A stretch of DNA of 64,000 nt from assembly GCA_024867545.1 (NCBI GenBank), contig JANFNE010000018.1:496001-560000 (forward strand), written 5' to 3'. The notes below the pieces were generated by a model. The model did no database searches and had not been told where the DNA came from. It saw nothing but the letters and a program-made list of their open reading frames with translations. This DNA comes from Phytopythium helicoides (lineage: Eukaryota; Oomycota; Peronosporomycetes; Pythiales; Pythiaceae). Positions within the stretch are counted from its first letter, which is position 1; each line of letters starts with the position of its first letter. The position numbers and the translations under genes were made by a program. This document shows, piece by piece, positions 20,410-32,041 of this stretch.

Positions 20410-20957
20410 TCACTCTTTCTCGCGACGTTTCTTGGTGCGCCGCTGCGAGCCGAACGACTGCGACAGGCTCTGTAGCATGAGCTCGTCCTCGTCCAGCTCG
20501 TCTCCGAACGGCTGCGAGCCGAACCCCGCACTCGCGCTCATGCTCGCGCTCACAGCGCCGTTCGCCGGCCGACGACCCAGCAGCACGTCGCGCACGTCGG
20601 CGTCGACGACGTCGTGGACCTCGGCGGGGTCTCCTCGCTTGACGGCACGCTCGGCAGTCATGCGGCAGCCGGCCGCGCCCTCGACGTTCCCGCTGGCGAC
20701 CGCGTCGATGGCTCGTTGCGCGCCGCGCCTGGACGCGAACTCGAGGAAGAGGAAGCCCGCGGCCGCCAGGTCGACCTGGTTGTGGTGCAGCTGCAGCAGC
20801 GGCGTCAGTCGCAGGCTTGGCGACAAGAGGACACAGGAGAGCGACGCACCCGCACGGCCTTGAGCTTCCCGAAGCCGCCGAACGCCGCGCGCGCCGCCTG
20901 CTCGCTCGCGCACAGCGCCGACGGCACCTGGCCGACCCACACGCCGTGCCTGCCCAT
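20410..20957 (-). CDS. Small RRM-domain RNA-binding protein
   Basis: There are two exons: 20850-20957 and 20410-20790, with intron 20791-20849 (59 nt, GTGCGT...CTGCAG) in phase 0. The protein is 162 residues. The start is at MGRHGVWVGQVP, so RNP2 (VWVGQV) begins almost at once; RNP1 is GFLFLEF at the start of exon 2. The C-terminal half is Asp/Glu/Ser-rich, has FGSQPFGDELDEDELMLQ and a related FGSQ repeat, and ends in a basic KKRREKE. It is convergent with the GON4L-like gene and divergent from the methyltransferase, with about 100 bp between the two starts. Its RNA target and pathway cannot be told. Confidence 0.75.
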
Positions 20958-21057
20958 CGCTTTGGTGCTGTTGCAGTGGACGAGAGCGGAGCGTACCGGT
21001 GCTCCACCGGTTTTTGCGGTGGTAGGATGGCTGTCAACGCCATTGCTGGAGCTCGAG

Positions 21058-22009
21058 ATGGCCGAGAGGCGCGAGGTGGAGCTGCACTCGCACGACTTTG
21101 AGTGGGAGGAGCTGGCGCGCGAGTGTCCGACTGGAGGAGGACGAGCGTCAGTGAGGATGGAGACGGAGAGGCGAGGGGCTCGCGGACGAGGCCAAGAGCA
21201 AGTGGGACGCCTTCCACGCGCGCAACAAGGGTGCGGTGGCCGGAGTCTGTGGAGTTGGATGGTGGTGAGCGGGGTCTTTGGAGCGCTGATGGTGGATCTG
21301 CGTTCGGCGATGCCAGGCAAGGTGTACAAGCCGCGCAACTACCTCGTGAAGGAGTTCCCGGAGCTGCTCACCATGGTGCGTGCATTGGAAGCAAACACGC
21401 AGCGAAGCGAGCTCATGAAGTTGACAGGACCAGGACCAAGTGAACGTGCTGGAGCTCGGATGCGGCTACGGCAGCGCCATTTTTCCCATCCTGGCCGAGT
21501 GCCCCAAGGTGCGCGCGCAGGTATGCGACTTCAGCGCGCACGCCATCGACATTCTCAAGCAGAACCCGCTGTTCGACAGTGCTCGCTGCCGCGCGTTCGT
21601 CTGTGACGTGGCGCGCGAGCCTCTGCACGATGTAGCACCCGAGTCGATCGACGTGGCGCTGATGGTGTTTGCCATGTCGGCGGTGCCACCTTCAGCATAC
21701 CTCGAGACCCTGCGGAAGGTTCGCGAGGCGCTACGACCTGGTGGACTGCTGTGCTTCCGCGACTATGGACTGTACGACCTGGCGATGCGTCGGAGTGCGA
21801 AGAAGCTGGGTCAATCGTTGTTCTACCGCAGTGATGGCACGCTCGCGTACTTTTTCTCGCGTGAGGACATTGTCGAGACTTTCGGTCGTGAGGCGGGTTT
21901 CGAGGTGCTGGAGAATGAGTACTGCACGGTGAGGTTGGTGAATCGGAAGAAGCACGTGACGATGGACCGTGTGTGGCTCCACGCGAAGCTACGCAAGCCT
22001 GTGCAATAA
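21058..22009 (+). CDS. METTL2/6/8-like SAM methyltransferase (probable tRNA m3C enzyme)
   Basis: The start at 21058 (MAERREVELHSHDF) is tentative. A frame change lies at about 21118-21172; a base is missing at about 21172 relative to the copy at 25722. Exon B ends at 21230 (AKSKWDAFHARNKG). Intron 21231-21316 (86 nt) and exon C 21317-21375 (KVYKPRNYLVKEFPELL) follow, then intron 21376-21427 (52 nt, GTGCGT...TTGACAG) and exon D 21428-22009. Exon D has the SAM motif VLELGCGYGSAIFPIL, a post-motif Asp, and LRPGGLLCFRDYGLYDLAM plus WLHAKL at the end, as in the METTL2/6/8 family, which makes 3-methylcytidine in tRNA anticodon loops. All introns keep phase. Confidence 0.82.
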
Positions 22010-22178
22010 TTTGTCAACTTGGGTATCACCCGGAGTACAATGCTACATAGAGTGGCTGAGCGCTAAGTACCAAGCGACAATTCAGTCGTCAGCTCCACAC
22101 TCTCATCATTTCTGGTGAGCCATGCCGAGAGTCGGGACTTGGAACAAGTGGTTTCGCTGTCGACGCTGCCTGATGCTC
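21151..22178 (+). repeat. Segmental duplication, copy 1 (copy 2 at 25722-26751)
   Basis: About 1.03 kb are shared with high identity with 25722-26751, from GTGAGGATGG to TGCCTGATGCTC. The match ends abruptly at both sides and covers the methyltransferase from within its 5' part to about 170 bp past the stop. Confidence 0.9.
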
Positions 22179-22898
22179 ATTGCCACACAAGGCTTCAACA
22201 AGGTAGAATAGAAATACCGCGTTCAACTACCTGTGTCCTACATATCCCAAAACGCAAAGCTTTGTTTCGCTCTACAACATTCGCTGTTTTCTAGTTGATT
22301 TCAAAATATTACTGTCCTCCCCTAGCTAACATTTTCAGTTGTCAATCAAGTCTTCTATCAAGATCGGACTATTGGCCCAGTAGATTGGTGTAATCGAGTG
22401 TAGTTACTTCCACTGGTTATCTTCTAGCCTATCGGACTTTTTGATGATCATTTGGCCTACCTCTCTGGCTGCTTATGTCAAGGTTCGGCTCCTAACACTA
22501 TAGAAAGTATTGAATGCAGTGGGAACTCGCTTCAGGCCATTTTCTAGGATTAAATAACTTTTCGAGTCGTCACTTCTTCAGTCTTAGCGTTGCGTGTAGC
22601 TTGGCCAAGCTAGCCTGTGCCCTTCTACGGCAGTTTACTATTTTCTGTCTTAGTTCGTATCTTGTCTAGAAAATGTTTTCATCTGACTTCGCGATGTATT
22701 GCTTGCATCTTGATGGGATCAAAATAATCACTCGGCAAGACATGCGAGTGAAACGGCATTTTTCTCTAAATGTTACTTTTTGCCATCAAAAGCATGCATG
22801 GTGAGTGTGTTAAATGTTCATCATAGGTTTTCATCAATTTGTGCGCAAGAGGCATTTGGCTCAACTCAATTTGAACAATCACATATTCTCCAGTCAAT
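22179..22898. other. A+T-rich intergenic DNA
   Basis: No gene seen. Base composition is much more A+T-rich than in neighbouring genes, and no ORF of note is present. Confidence 0.6.
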
Positions 22899-25027
22899 TT
22901 AGCTTATCACACATGGACCAGGCGTCTTAAAATCTTGGTCTGATTGCCATGCGCTTGCTTCCTCCTCATCGTCTGCAAACTTCTCCAGTTTTTCTATCAC
23001 GATTTCCAATCGTGGGCGGCTAGTGCGGTTGAATGCGATCATCGCCTCGACTAACTTCCACTGATCAACTGTAAGCTCAATAGGCTTCTCAGCAATCACT
23101 CGCTCCCCTTTGCATAACAAATGTCGTATGTGGTCAGAAGAGAGATTCACTGCTCCCCACGGAACTTCTGCCAGTTTCACAGCTTGAATAATGCACATGC
23201 CGAGAGAATACACGTCCGAGTCGAACGATGGCCTAAGTGCCCCTTCAATTGCATATTCAGGAGCTCGCCAATGCATTGCACCCAATTGTGTTCTCCTTGC
23301 TTCCACTGAGCATGAACCCGATGCAAAAAAGCTCATTCCAAAGTCGACAAGCATTGCTGTGCCGGAACTATTGACGACGATGTTGTTCCCTTTCAAGTCC
23401 CCATGAATAACCTTCTTTTTATCATGAAGATACTTGAGACCATACGCGACTTCTTTGAGCTTCCGCCAAGTAACAGGTCGCTCCTCCTTCTTCAGATAGT
23501 CGATAAGATTGCCATTCTCGGCGTATTCGGAAACCATGTAATACGAGCCCTGACGATTGTTGGCCCCATAAAACTTAACGACGCTTGGATGTGAGAATTC
23601 TTTCCACACTCTCACCTCTCTTTGAAATCGCCTCCTGTCGTCCTCAGATGTGATCTCCACTTTCTTCATAATAACGTCTATGCTGCCGTACTTGGCCTTG
23701 TACACCAAGGTTCCAGGACTTCCCCTTTCGAAAGCTTTTGGAGCTGGCTTGACATCTTCATCTGAAAGAAGCCAATCTATGAATTCGTCTCCTTCTTGAT
23801 GAATGTGCGTCAATGCAACGGCTTGCTGTCGGCGAAGCTTGGCGTTGATAAGATGGATTACGCGGTGATATCTATTTCTCTCTGCAAGTAATTGTGCCGA
23901 TTCGCCTTGATTGTTGACTTGATCCGGAGAGGTTCCGTTGTCAAGCAGTGCCTTTGTGATGGGGTGTATTGTCTCCTCGTTTGAATCCCCGCGCTGGAGA
24001 AGTAGGATAAGAGCTGAACTCCCGTCACTGTCTTTGACGCTAGTATCTGCTCCTTGTTCAGCGAGATATTTCACCAATTCCAGATGACCGTGTCTGGCGG
24101 CCTCGATCAGTGCGGTGTTGCCACTTCTGTTAGTGGCATTGATATCAACGCCGTTGCCAATCAGATAGCAAACAACTTCCAAAAGTCCCTGAGCAGCAGC
24201 AAATGTCAGTGCAGTCCTGCCAATTGCATCCTTGACATCGAAGTTGACTCTTTTGTTGACGAGATACTGCATTGCAGCAAGGTACTCATTCTTTGCAGGC
24301 GTAGTTAGCGTAACACTGCTGTCTCTGCAGTAGTCACTTACTCCTGCGCCATGTTCGACAAGGCACTGCACCACTTTGGTATGATCTCCTTGGGTCGCAC
24401 ATGACAGAGCAGTGTGGCCTTGATTGTTCTCAGCGTCGACGGCCTGCACCTTGCTCCACCAGATACGTCACAACATCCACGTGACCATATGTTGCAGCTC
24501 GAATCAACGGGGTGTTACCTTCATTGTTCCTGGAATTTTTATCAGCGCCTCGCTCAACAAGACACAAAACCACATCAAATCGACCATTCCGAGCAGCCCG
24601 ATTCAGTGCAGTGTTCCCGTTGCCATTCTTCGCTTCTTTGTCCGCGCCGTCGTCGATAAGACTACACACCACTTGTAAATGTCCTTTGCAAGCAGCCTCC
24701 AGCAGCGCATTGTTACCACTATTATTCTTGGCTTCTTTGTTCGCGTGTTGATCAACGAGATAGCGCACCACATCGATATGACCAAAAAAAAGCAGCATTG
24801 ATCAGTGCAGTGTCACCCATGACATTTTTGGCTTCCATGTTCGCGCCTTGTTCGACGAGATACTGTATCACGTGAATGTGTCCACTGCTAGCAGCTTTGA
24901 TTAGCGCAGTGTAGCCGACGACATCATCAGCGTTGATATTTGCACCGCCTTCCACAAACTTCTGTACCAAGTTGAGGTTCCCAACTGCTGACTCAAAACG
25001 AAGCCGACTGTTAATATAGTTTCCCAT
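22899..25027 (-). CDS. Ankyrin-repeat TKL protein kinase, two frameshifts
   Basis: The start at 25027 (MGNYINSRLRFESAVGNLNLVQKFVEGG) is the first Met before the repeats. About nine ankyrin repeats follow (pattern GNTALI-AA-GH-DVV-YLVE-GAD). After a linker comes a TKL kinase: GSPGTLVYKAKYGSIDVIMKK, VIHGDLKGNNIVV (HGD in place of HRD, catalytic Asp kept), MLVDFGMS, GAMHWRAPEYAIEG and SDVYSLGMCIIQAV. The frame changes at the A8 run 24784-24791 and near 24435; both fall between perfect repeats, so errors are likely. A related kinase fragment lies at 32042-32616. Such ankyrin-kinases are expanded in oomycetes; partners and substrates are unknown. Confidence 0.85.
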
Positions 25028-25054
25028 GTTCGCTCTCCGTTGAAAAAACAGCAA

Positions 25055-25721
25055 TGACGCTCAACCGAAATGGGGACTAAACCGCTTTCCTCTCAAAAGA
25101 CTCAGCTAGCTGCATGTATGTTCAGATTACACCCATCACTTCTGACAACCGGTGTGTGCTTTTCGAGGCGGCTTTCCCTTGCGCCGATAGAATAACAAGG
25201 CGTTACTCACTTGGCCTTGGACTGTACGCACGGCAGAAACGGACTCCTAACTGTTATCTCTACACCCATCTCATCTGCTCGTCTCCGACAACACACTCAT
25301 TCGACAATCGATAAGTGGCGATTGGTCTGAAGAATCATGACGGTGCACGGGCAAGTGGTTGCGGCCAGTCAAGACGAAGGCCGTCGTCGTCCATTTGTAC
25401 CTATTTCTGCTATTCGACCCACTTCGGCGACAGCATTTCAATTGAGCCACCTCCAATGGCCAGCCTAACGCCAAGCGACTCTCCTGACAACACTTCAGCA
25501 GAGCGTGTTCTCCTCCTCACAAGCACGCCCACCACGCCATCAAACATTTCGAGATTAGCAGTAGACGCTGATTGTGTGCGACCAGCACCACACCGATCAG
25601 GCAAAGTTTTAACGTGAGGAATGCTGGAATCCGTGTCGGAGTAAATGAGATCCTCCTTGCTGATCGTATCGAGCTCCCAAAGGATACCAGGTTAGGACGT
25701 CTCGCACGTTGATACAGAATT
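25055..25721. other. Intergenic, nothing recognised
   Basis: Separates the ankyrin-kinase (minus) from the truncated methyltransferase copy (plus). No ORF with recognisable motifs. Confidence 0.5.
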
Positions 25722-26582
25722 GTGAGGATGGAGACGGAGAGGCCGAGGGGCTCGCGGACGAGGCCAAGAGCAAGTGGGACGCCTTCCACGCGCGCAACAA
25801 GGGTGCGGTGGCCAGCGTCTGTGGAGTTGGCTGGTGGCGAGCGGGGTCTTTGGAGCGCTGATGGTGGATCTGCGTTCGGCGATGCCAGGCAAGGTGTACA
25901 AGCCGCGCAACTACCTCGTGAAGGAGTTCCCGGAGCTGCTCACCATGGTGCGTGCATTGGAAGCAAACACACAGCGAAGTCGAGCTCATGAAGTTGACAG
26001 GATCAGGACCAAGTGAACGTGCTGGAGCTCGGCTGCGGCTACGGCAGCGCCATTTTCCCTATCCTGGCCGAGTGCCCCAAGGTGCGAGCGCAAGTATGCG
26101 ACTTCAGCGCGCACGCCATCGACATTCTCAAGCAGAACCCGCTGTTCGACGGTGCTCGCTGCCGCGCGTTCGTCTGTGACGTGGCGCGCGAGCCTCTGCA
26201 CGATGTAGCACCCGAGTCGATTGACGTGGCACTGATGGTGTTCGCCATGTCGGCGGTGCCACCTTCAGCGTTCCTCGAGACCCTGCAGAAGGTTCGCGAG
26301 GCGCTGCGACCTGGTGGACTGCTGTGCTTCCGCGACTACGGACTGTACGACCTGGCGATGCGTCGGAATGCGAAGAAGCTGGGCCAATCGTTGTTCTACC
26401 GTAGTGATGGCACGCTCGCATACTTTTTCTCGCGTGAGGACATTGTCGAGACTTTCGGTCGTGAGGCGGGTTTCGAGGTGCTGGAGAATGAGTACTGCAC
26501 GGTGAGGTTGGTGAATCGGAAGAAGCACGTGACGATGGACCGTGTGTGGCTCCACGCGAAGCTACGCAAGCCTGTGCAATAA
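25722..26582 (+). pseudogene. 5'-truncated copy of the METTL-like methyltransferase
   Basis: This is the second copy of the 21151-22178 block. It keeps exon B to 25802, intron 25803-25888, exon C 25889-25947, intron 25948-26000 (one base longer than in copy 1) and exon D 26001-26582, with all splice signals. The duplication begins inside the gene, so the first coding segment (MAERREVEL...) is missing and I see no in-frame ATG upstream before a stop. Exon D is fully open and differs from copy 1 by about four amino acids against roughly a dozen silent changes. It is either a pseudogene young enough to look clean or a gene with an unrecognised start. Confidence 0.7.
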
Positions 26583-26751
26583 TTAGTCAACTTGGGTATC
26601 ACCCGGAGTACAATGCTACATAGAGTGGCTGAGTGCTAAGAACCAAGCGACAATTCAGTCGTAAGCTCCACACTCTCATCATTTCTGGTGAGCCATGCCG
26701 AGAGTCGGGACTTGGAACAAGTGGTTTCGCTGTCGACGCTGCCTGATGCTC
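25722..26751 (+). repeat. Segmental duplication, copy 2
   Basis: Partner of 21151-22178, same orientation, about 4.6 kb away, with the ankyrin-kinase gene between the copies. Confidence 0.9.
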
Positions 26752-27176
26752 GATATTGAGTCACGTTTGACTTCGAAGTGACCAACTATCGGTATTGTAC
26801 ACCGAAAGCAAAGTGCAAAGCTCTGTTTCCCTTTCGTGATCCAATCACAACAAGTTGTCGCTTTATAATTGAATTCCTATGTATTGCTATTCTCCTCAGC
26901 CAACTTTTTGGCTGTACAATCACATGGATAGCAGTTCATCCTCTCCAGAATCACTGATCCTAATGCCAACAGATTGAATGAGCAATGAGCTTGCGTTCTC
27001 CTTAGCATATCAATACAGGCTTCACGGAGCCTCCTTCGCTTGTTGTGCCGCAGCGAACGAGTCGCAGCAAACAAAAAAAAAAAAAACGATGTGAACAATC
27101 TCAAAGTTTAGGTAAGAAGCACTAACCACTACACAAGCAGACCTAGTCTCTTTTTGTTTTGTTTAGTGCAATGGTC
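26752..27176. other. Intergenic, with poly-A tract
   Basis: No gene seen. An A-run of about 14 lies at 27073-27086. Confidence 0.5.
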
Positions 27177-27600
27177 CTACTTGGTGTCTTGTGTCAGGCG
27201 ATGAAGTAGTATCTGCATGTGGTAGAGGTGAATGCCGTCAAGATATGGGTTAAGCATGCCGCAACACCGACCTAAAAGTTTATAACCAAGTTGCCTTGAG
27301 CGATCACTCACGTTCTTGTTCTTGTCCACCTTAACTCGAAGATAACGATGGCAATAGCTTGTTGCACCTACCGTGCGAGCAGCGATGTTCGTGAGCGCCT
27401 CAGGCACGCCCACCGATCACCAGTAGAACGTGAATTCAGGTTTGTGATCCGCGCGCTTCGGCACTTGGCTGCACCTTGACCAGACCCTCTCGCTGCAGCT
27501 CGTACTGACGCCACCGCGCATCGTCAGCAGTGGCAGCTCAAGGGCATTGCTGCTTGGACCATGTGCGAGCTAAGCAATCAGAAACGCTGGACGAATTAAT
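27177..27600 (-). pseudogene. Decayed fragment of RNA polymerase III subunit RPC3
   Basis: Read on the minus strand this stretch aligns with the 3' end of the intact RPC3 gene (about 43240-43600). Landmarks are GAGGGTCTGGTCAAGGTGCAG, AGTGCCGAAGCGCGCGGA, TTCACGTTCTACTG, CATCGCTGCTCGCAC and GAGAACAAG/AAGAACAAG, in the same order. The frame is broken by indels and an in-frame stop (TTCTACTGGTGA context), and the last 150 bp are strongly diverged. Nothing upstream in the gene is clearly preserved. It is an old partial duplicate in opposite orientation to its parent. Confidence 0.78.
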
Positions 27601-28587
27601 CGCTCGCGACTGTTGAACCTCGAGTTGAAGATTGAGCACTGCAACTGTATGACAACAGCTTGCTCAGCTGCGCTGACCAGGTCATCCTAATGCCACCAGA
27701 GCTCACTTCAACTGCAACCAAGTGCCACGCACTTCGGGTCTCCGATGACGTCGGTGACGTGGCAGTAGCTGCCCGACGCTGCCGTACCGCCGCCCTCACA
27801 ACTGTTTGTTCACGCCGGAATCCGCCAAGTCAGCGTTTCTATGAGTTCACGGCCGTGTCGCAAACCACCGCGAGCCCGACGAGCGTTCATCACTGCTTGA
27901 CACGCTTTTTTGGTGCTTGGTGGCATCGCATGGCCCTCGAACGATCCTTCGGATCGGTCCTGTGGAGTGTCGTGAGGAGCAATCGAGCGGCGTGGTGGGT
28001 GGTCGTAGCAATCAACGTAAACAGGTCGATGGGAAGGGCTGATCACTCTCTCGCCTCGAAAGTCATTGTCTCTGAACTGCCGGCACGCCACTGACGTCGC
28101 CAGCGCGAGAGTGGATCTGGTCGGGCCGGCTGCAGTCCGTCAACAGCGAAAATGCAATGCCCGCCGAGCTTTCGTGTTTGGATTGTAGCTGCTTGGTCCA
28201 CGCCTTGTTCGAGGTGCATTCGTATCTCGCTCTCCCACCGTGCGTTTGCGTTAGTCGACCAGCTCCGCTCCGCTCATTTCCGCTTGGACCAGTGGTGTGG
28301 CTGACGCTCCTGCCTGACGTCACGCGCATTGTGCCGGGCCTTCGCATCGTGTCTCTGCGTCGTCGCTTCCTTCTCGTGGCGCAGCGTGCATACTTGCGCG
28401 CGTCACGGTGCGGTTTCTGGTGGTGCTCTCGTAAAAACCCCACGTTGAAGCTCGTAATTACCCCTCACGGCCGGCGCCGTCCACGAGCCCAACGAGCCGC
28501 ACCTTCGGGATCCTGCCGTCATTCCCGAGCTTGCCGCGCGCCGCCACCGCCGCCGTCCTTTCTCGCCGATCGACTCGCCCGCTGAGC
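27601..28587. other. Intergenic, unassigned
   Basis: About 1 kb with overlapping ORFs on both strands (27660-28094 plus, 27810-28091 minus) that have no recognisable domain. The first 150 bp may be a further eroded part of the RPC3 fragment. The last part is the 5' flank of ETF-QO. Confidence 0.4.
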
Positions 28588-30619
28588 ATGTGGCGCTCGC
28601 TCTCGCGCTCGCTGCCTGCGCCTGTGACGCGCGCGGCCGCTGGGCGCCGCTGGCTGTCGGCGCTGACGGCTGAGGAGCTGGAGCAGCTGCGTGAGCCGCG
28701 CGAGGCCATGGACTACGACGTGCTGCTGGTCGGCGCGGGGCCCGCGAGCCTCTCGGCCGCGATCCGGCTCAAGCAGCTGGCGACGGAGCGCGGCACGGAT
28801 CTGTCGGTCTGCGTGGTGGAGAAGGGCGCGGAGGTCGGCTCGCACATTGTCTCGGGTACGCGGCTGGCTGCTTGAGATGGAGGAGGAAGGGAGGAGGAGG
28901 CTGACGGGAGGGGTGACGCACGCAGGCAACGTGTTCGAGCCGCGCGCGCTGGACGAGCTCATCCCCGACTGGAAGGACAAGGGCGCGCCGCTGGACACGC
29001 CAGTGACGGAGGACGAGTTCCTCTTCCTGGCCGAGAAGAAGCACGTGCAGCTGCCGCACGTCCTGCTGCCGCCGGAGCAGGTGCGATCGAATACTGCTGC
29101 TGCGGAATTCATGAGGTGCAAGACTGACGTGAAGACTGTGAGCAGCACAACGAGGGAAACTACATCATCAGTCTGAGCAAGTTCGTGCGGTGGCTCGGAG
29201 AGCAGGCGGAGGAGGCAGGCGTGGAGATCTACCCGGGCTTCTCGGCCTCTGAGGTGCTCTACCGAGACGACGGCGCCGTGGCCGGCATCGCCACGCGCGA
29301 CGTGGGCATCGGCAAGGACGGTAAGCCCAAGGGCACGTTCGCGCGCGGCATGGAGCTGCGTGCGCGCATGACACTCTTCGGTGAGGGCTGCCGCGGATCG
29401 TGCAGCGAGGAGGTCATGGACAAGTTCAACCTGCGCGAGGGCAAGCAGCCGCAGACCTACGGCATCGGCATCAAGGAGGTCTGGCGCATCCCCAAGGAGC
29501 AGCACAAGCCCGGGTACGTGCAGCACTCGCTCGGCTGGCCGCTGCAGACTACGCTCTTCGAGAAGACCTTTGGCGGATCCTTCATGTACCACATGGAGGA
29601 TGACCTCGTGCAGATCGGCATGGTCGTCGGCCTCGACTACGAGAACCCGTACATCAACCCGTACGAGGAGTTCCAGCGCTTCAAGACCCACCCGGAGGTG
29701 CGCAAGTACCTCGAGGGCGGCGAGTGCGTCGCATACGGCGCGCGCTGCCTGAACGAAGGCGGCTACCACGCCATTCCCAAGCTCTCGTTCCCCGGTGGCG
29801 CACTGATTGGCTGCTCGGCTGGTTTCCTCAACAGTGTCAAGATCAAGGGCACGCACACGGCCATGAAGTCGGGCATGCTTGCTGCTGAGGCTGCGTACGA
29901 TGCGCTGACGAGCGCTGAGGGCATCGAGCCGGTCGCCGAGTGCGGCGAAATCAACCCGGAGGAGCCCGCGTGCACGATTTCGAGCTACGATGAGGCTGTG
30001 GAGAATTCGTGGATTGCCGAGGAGCTCAAGCGCGTGCGCAATGTGCATGCTGGCTTCCACTATGGTCTGTTGCCTGGTGTGCTCAATGCTGGTCTGACTG
30101 CGCACGTGCTGAAGGGGGCGTGAGCCGTGGACGATTGACAACTCGGTGCCTGACTCGGCCAAGACCAAGCCTGCGTCACAGTTCTCGCCCATTGAATACC
30201 CCAAGCCGGATGGCAAGCTGACGTTCGATCTTCTCTCGAACCTGCAACGCAGTGGCACCAACCACAACCACGACCAGCCTGCGCATCTGCGTATCAAGCC
30301 TGAGCTCGCGGATGTGCCGTCGAAGGAGTCGCTCCCCGTGTACGCTGGTCCCGAGCAGCGGTTCTGCCCTGCTCGTGTCTACGAGTACACGGACGGCAGC
30401 AGCGACCCGAATGGCGTGCCCCAGCTCGTGATCAATGCGCAGAACTGCGTGCACTGCAAGTGCTGCTCAATCAAGATGCCCAAGGAGTACATCAAGTGGA
30501 CTGTGCCCGAGGGCGGTGGCGGCCCGGCCTAGTACGTATTTGCCTGGTCTTGCGATGTCTCCGTGGACTGCAAAACTAACGCCTCGTGTCTGTTTGAACT
30601 TTGCAGCGAGCTCATGTAA
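28588..30619 (+). CDS. ETFDH: Electron transfer flavoprotein-ubiquinone oxidoreductase, mitochondrial
   Basis: The start at 28588 gives a mitochondrial presequence (MWRSLSRSLPAPVTRAAAGRRW). Exons are 28588-28855, 28926-29080, 29146-30531 and a 13-nt last exon 30607-30619; introns are 65-75 nt with GT...AG and matching phase. The FAD-binding motif is YDVLLVGAGPASLSAAIRLKQL. The C-terminal 4Fe-4S cluster ligands are in RFCPARVYEY and NAQNCVHCKCC, ending PEGGGGPAYELM, which parallels the human C-terminus. One frameshift at the G5 run 30114-30118 separates AHVLKG from EPWTIDNS; one G fewer restores the family sequence, so it is almost surely an error. The enzyme passes electrons from ETF to ubiquinone in the inner mitochondrial membrane. 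Confidence 0.96.
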
Positions 30620-30958
30620 ACAAAAGAGGACGAAAGTAGCGTCTACCGAAGTGGGCGGCACGAGGGAAAGGAAGAAGGCTCGCCGGCTCTCGGAGCCGAC
30701 GGCGCGAGCAGAGATCGAAGTTTGCTCTCGTTCACACCGCTGCTCGCTTCGAAAGCCATCCCTCCTACTGTTTACAGCCGAGGAGAGGAGAATGCTTTCT
30801 CTCCTCTTGTTGAGTACTCGAAGTATCCAGGATATAAACTTATTGCCTTTCCCCGCATCCTGTGGTCGCAGTTCCTATTTTGTTTGCTTTGTGTGTTTGT
30901 GAGTGCGTGGTTCGTATTCGTAAGGGGTATTGATTGTTTGGATTACCTTCGCTATCAA
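30620..30958. other. Convergent 3' intergenic region
   Basis: Lies between the ends of ETF-QO (plus) and the DnaJ gene (minus). ORFs reading through it have no domain. Confidence 0.5.
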
Positions 30959-31901
30959 TCAGCGCAGGATTTTGGCAATTGCTGCCTTTTGCAGACTCGT
31001 CAAGTGCTTTGGGAAGGCAATGTCAAACTTGATGCGGAGGTCTCCACGCTCTCCCTGCGCACTCCTGCTTGCGATCGGCATCCCCTCCCTCGGCACTAGC
31101 TTTTCCGTGCTCGGATGGATGACTTCGTTACACGCAATAGCAAGCTCCCGGCCATCAAGCGTCGGTACATGCACGCAGCAATCTCCGAGCGCTTCGGTCA
31201 GCGTCAATCGCGCAGTGAAGACGAGGTGGGGACCGTCACGCTCAAATCGAGCGTGCTTGAGCTGCACGACGGTGAAAACCACATCACCCGCGTCATGCGT
31301 GCGATCCTCGTCACCCTTCGCGCTCGAACGTGATCTTGGTGCCGTGTTTCCAGCCGGGCTGGACCTTGATGACGAATGCTTTGGTGTCTTTCACGAGTTC
31401 GTCGCGCTGTAGCCGCGTACGTTCGATACTAATTGACTTGGTTGCGCCAAGATAAAGCTCTTCGAGCGAGCACTCGAGTGGACGCTCAATGGCTTGAGCC
31501 TTTGTCCCTGCGCCTGCCGGTTTTCTCATGGCACTTGCAAATGGCAGCGTGTCGCCAAAGCCAAAGTCGAAGAACGGGTTATTGGTGCCGAAGAAGCGAT
31601 GGAAAACTTCCTCAGCAGCTCGCTCGTTGAAGGCATAGCCATCCGAGACACCACTGCCGTCAGCCTCAGGAACGCCTCCGTTCTTGAGAGCATCGTACCC
31701 ATATTGATCAAAGATGGCTCGCTTCTGCGGGTCACTTAGCACATCGTAGGCTTCAGAGATGGCTTGGAATCGTGCTGCAGCAGCCACCGGGTCGGCCTTG
31801 TTTTTGTCGGGATGGTACTTCATGGCGAGCTTGCGGTATGCCTTCTTGATCTCAGCCTCGCTCGCACCGCGAGGCACCTCAAGCACTTCATAGTAGTCCA
31901 T
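30959..31901 (-). CDS. DNAJB13-like Hsp40 co-chaperone, one frameshift
   Basis: The J domain is at residues 1-65 ([15 protein letters not shown] in the HPD loop, [18 protein letters not shown]). There is no zinc-finger, so it is type II. The following segment [17 protein letters not shown] and [19 protein letters not shown] matches the signature of DNAJB13, an axonemal radial-spoke protein, better than general DNAJB1. The C-terminal domains contain [12 protein letters not shown] and [13 protein letters not shown]. The frame breaks at the CCC run 31314-31316 (plus strand) between ITFEREG and [10 protein letters not shown]; one base fewer restores it. In a zoosporic organism the natural role is in the flagellum. 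A general cytosolic co-chaperone is the alternative. Confidence 0.85.
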
Positions 31902-31945
31902 AGCAGTACGTTGTCGGTCCTGGAGACCCGTGAAGGCAGCAAGGC

Positions 31946-31961
31946 GTCGCTATGAATGAGC
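31946..31961 (-). promoter_or_regulatory. Oomycete initiator-like element
   Basis: The minus strand reads GCTCATTCATAGCGAC; the first nine bases match the oomycete initiator consensus. It is 45-60 nt above the DnaJ ATG. Confidence 0.55.
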
Positions 31962-32041
31962 TTCTGCACAATTGTTCATCCAGCAGGTCGTAGTGCTAAT
32001 TTTGGTTCAAAACGTCTGCAGTCAAAGAATCGACCAACAGC

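Noticed and set aside
27660..28094. Possible gene upstream of ETF-QO
   Set aside because: No domain, overlaps an ORF on the other strand, adjacent to decaying RPC3 text.
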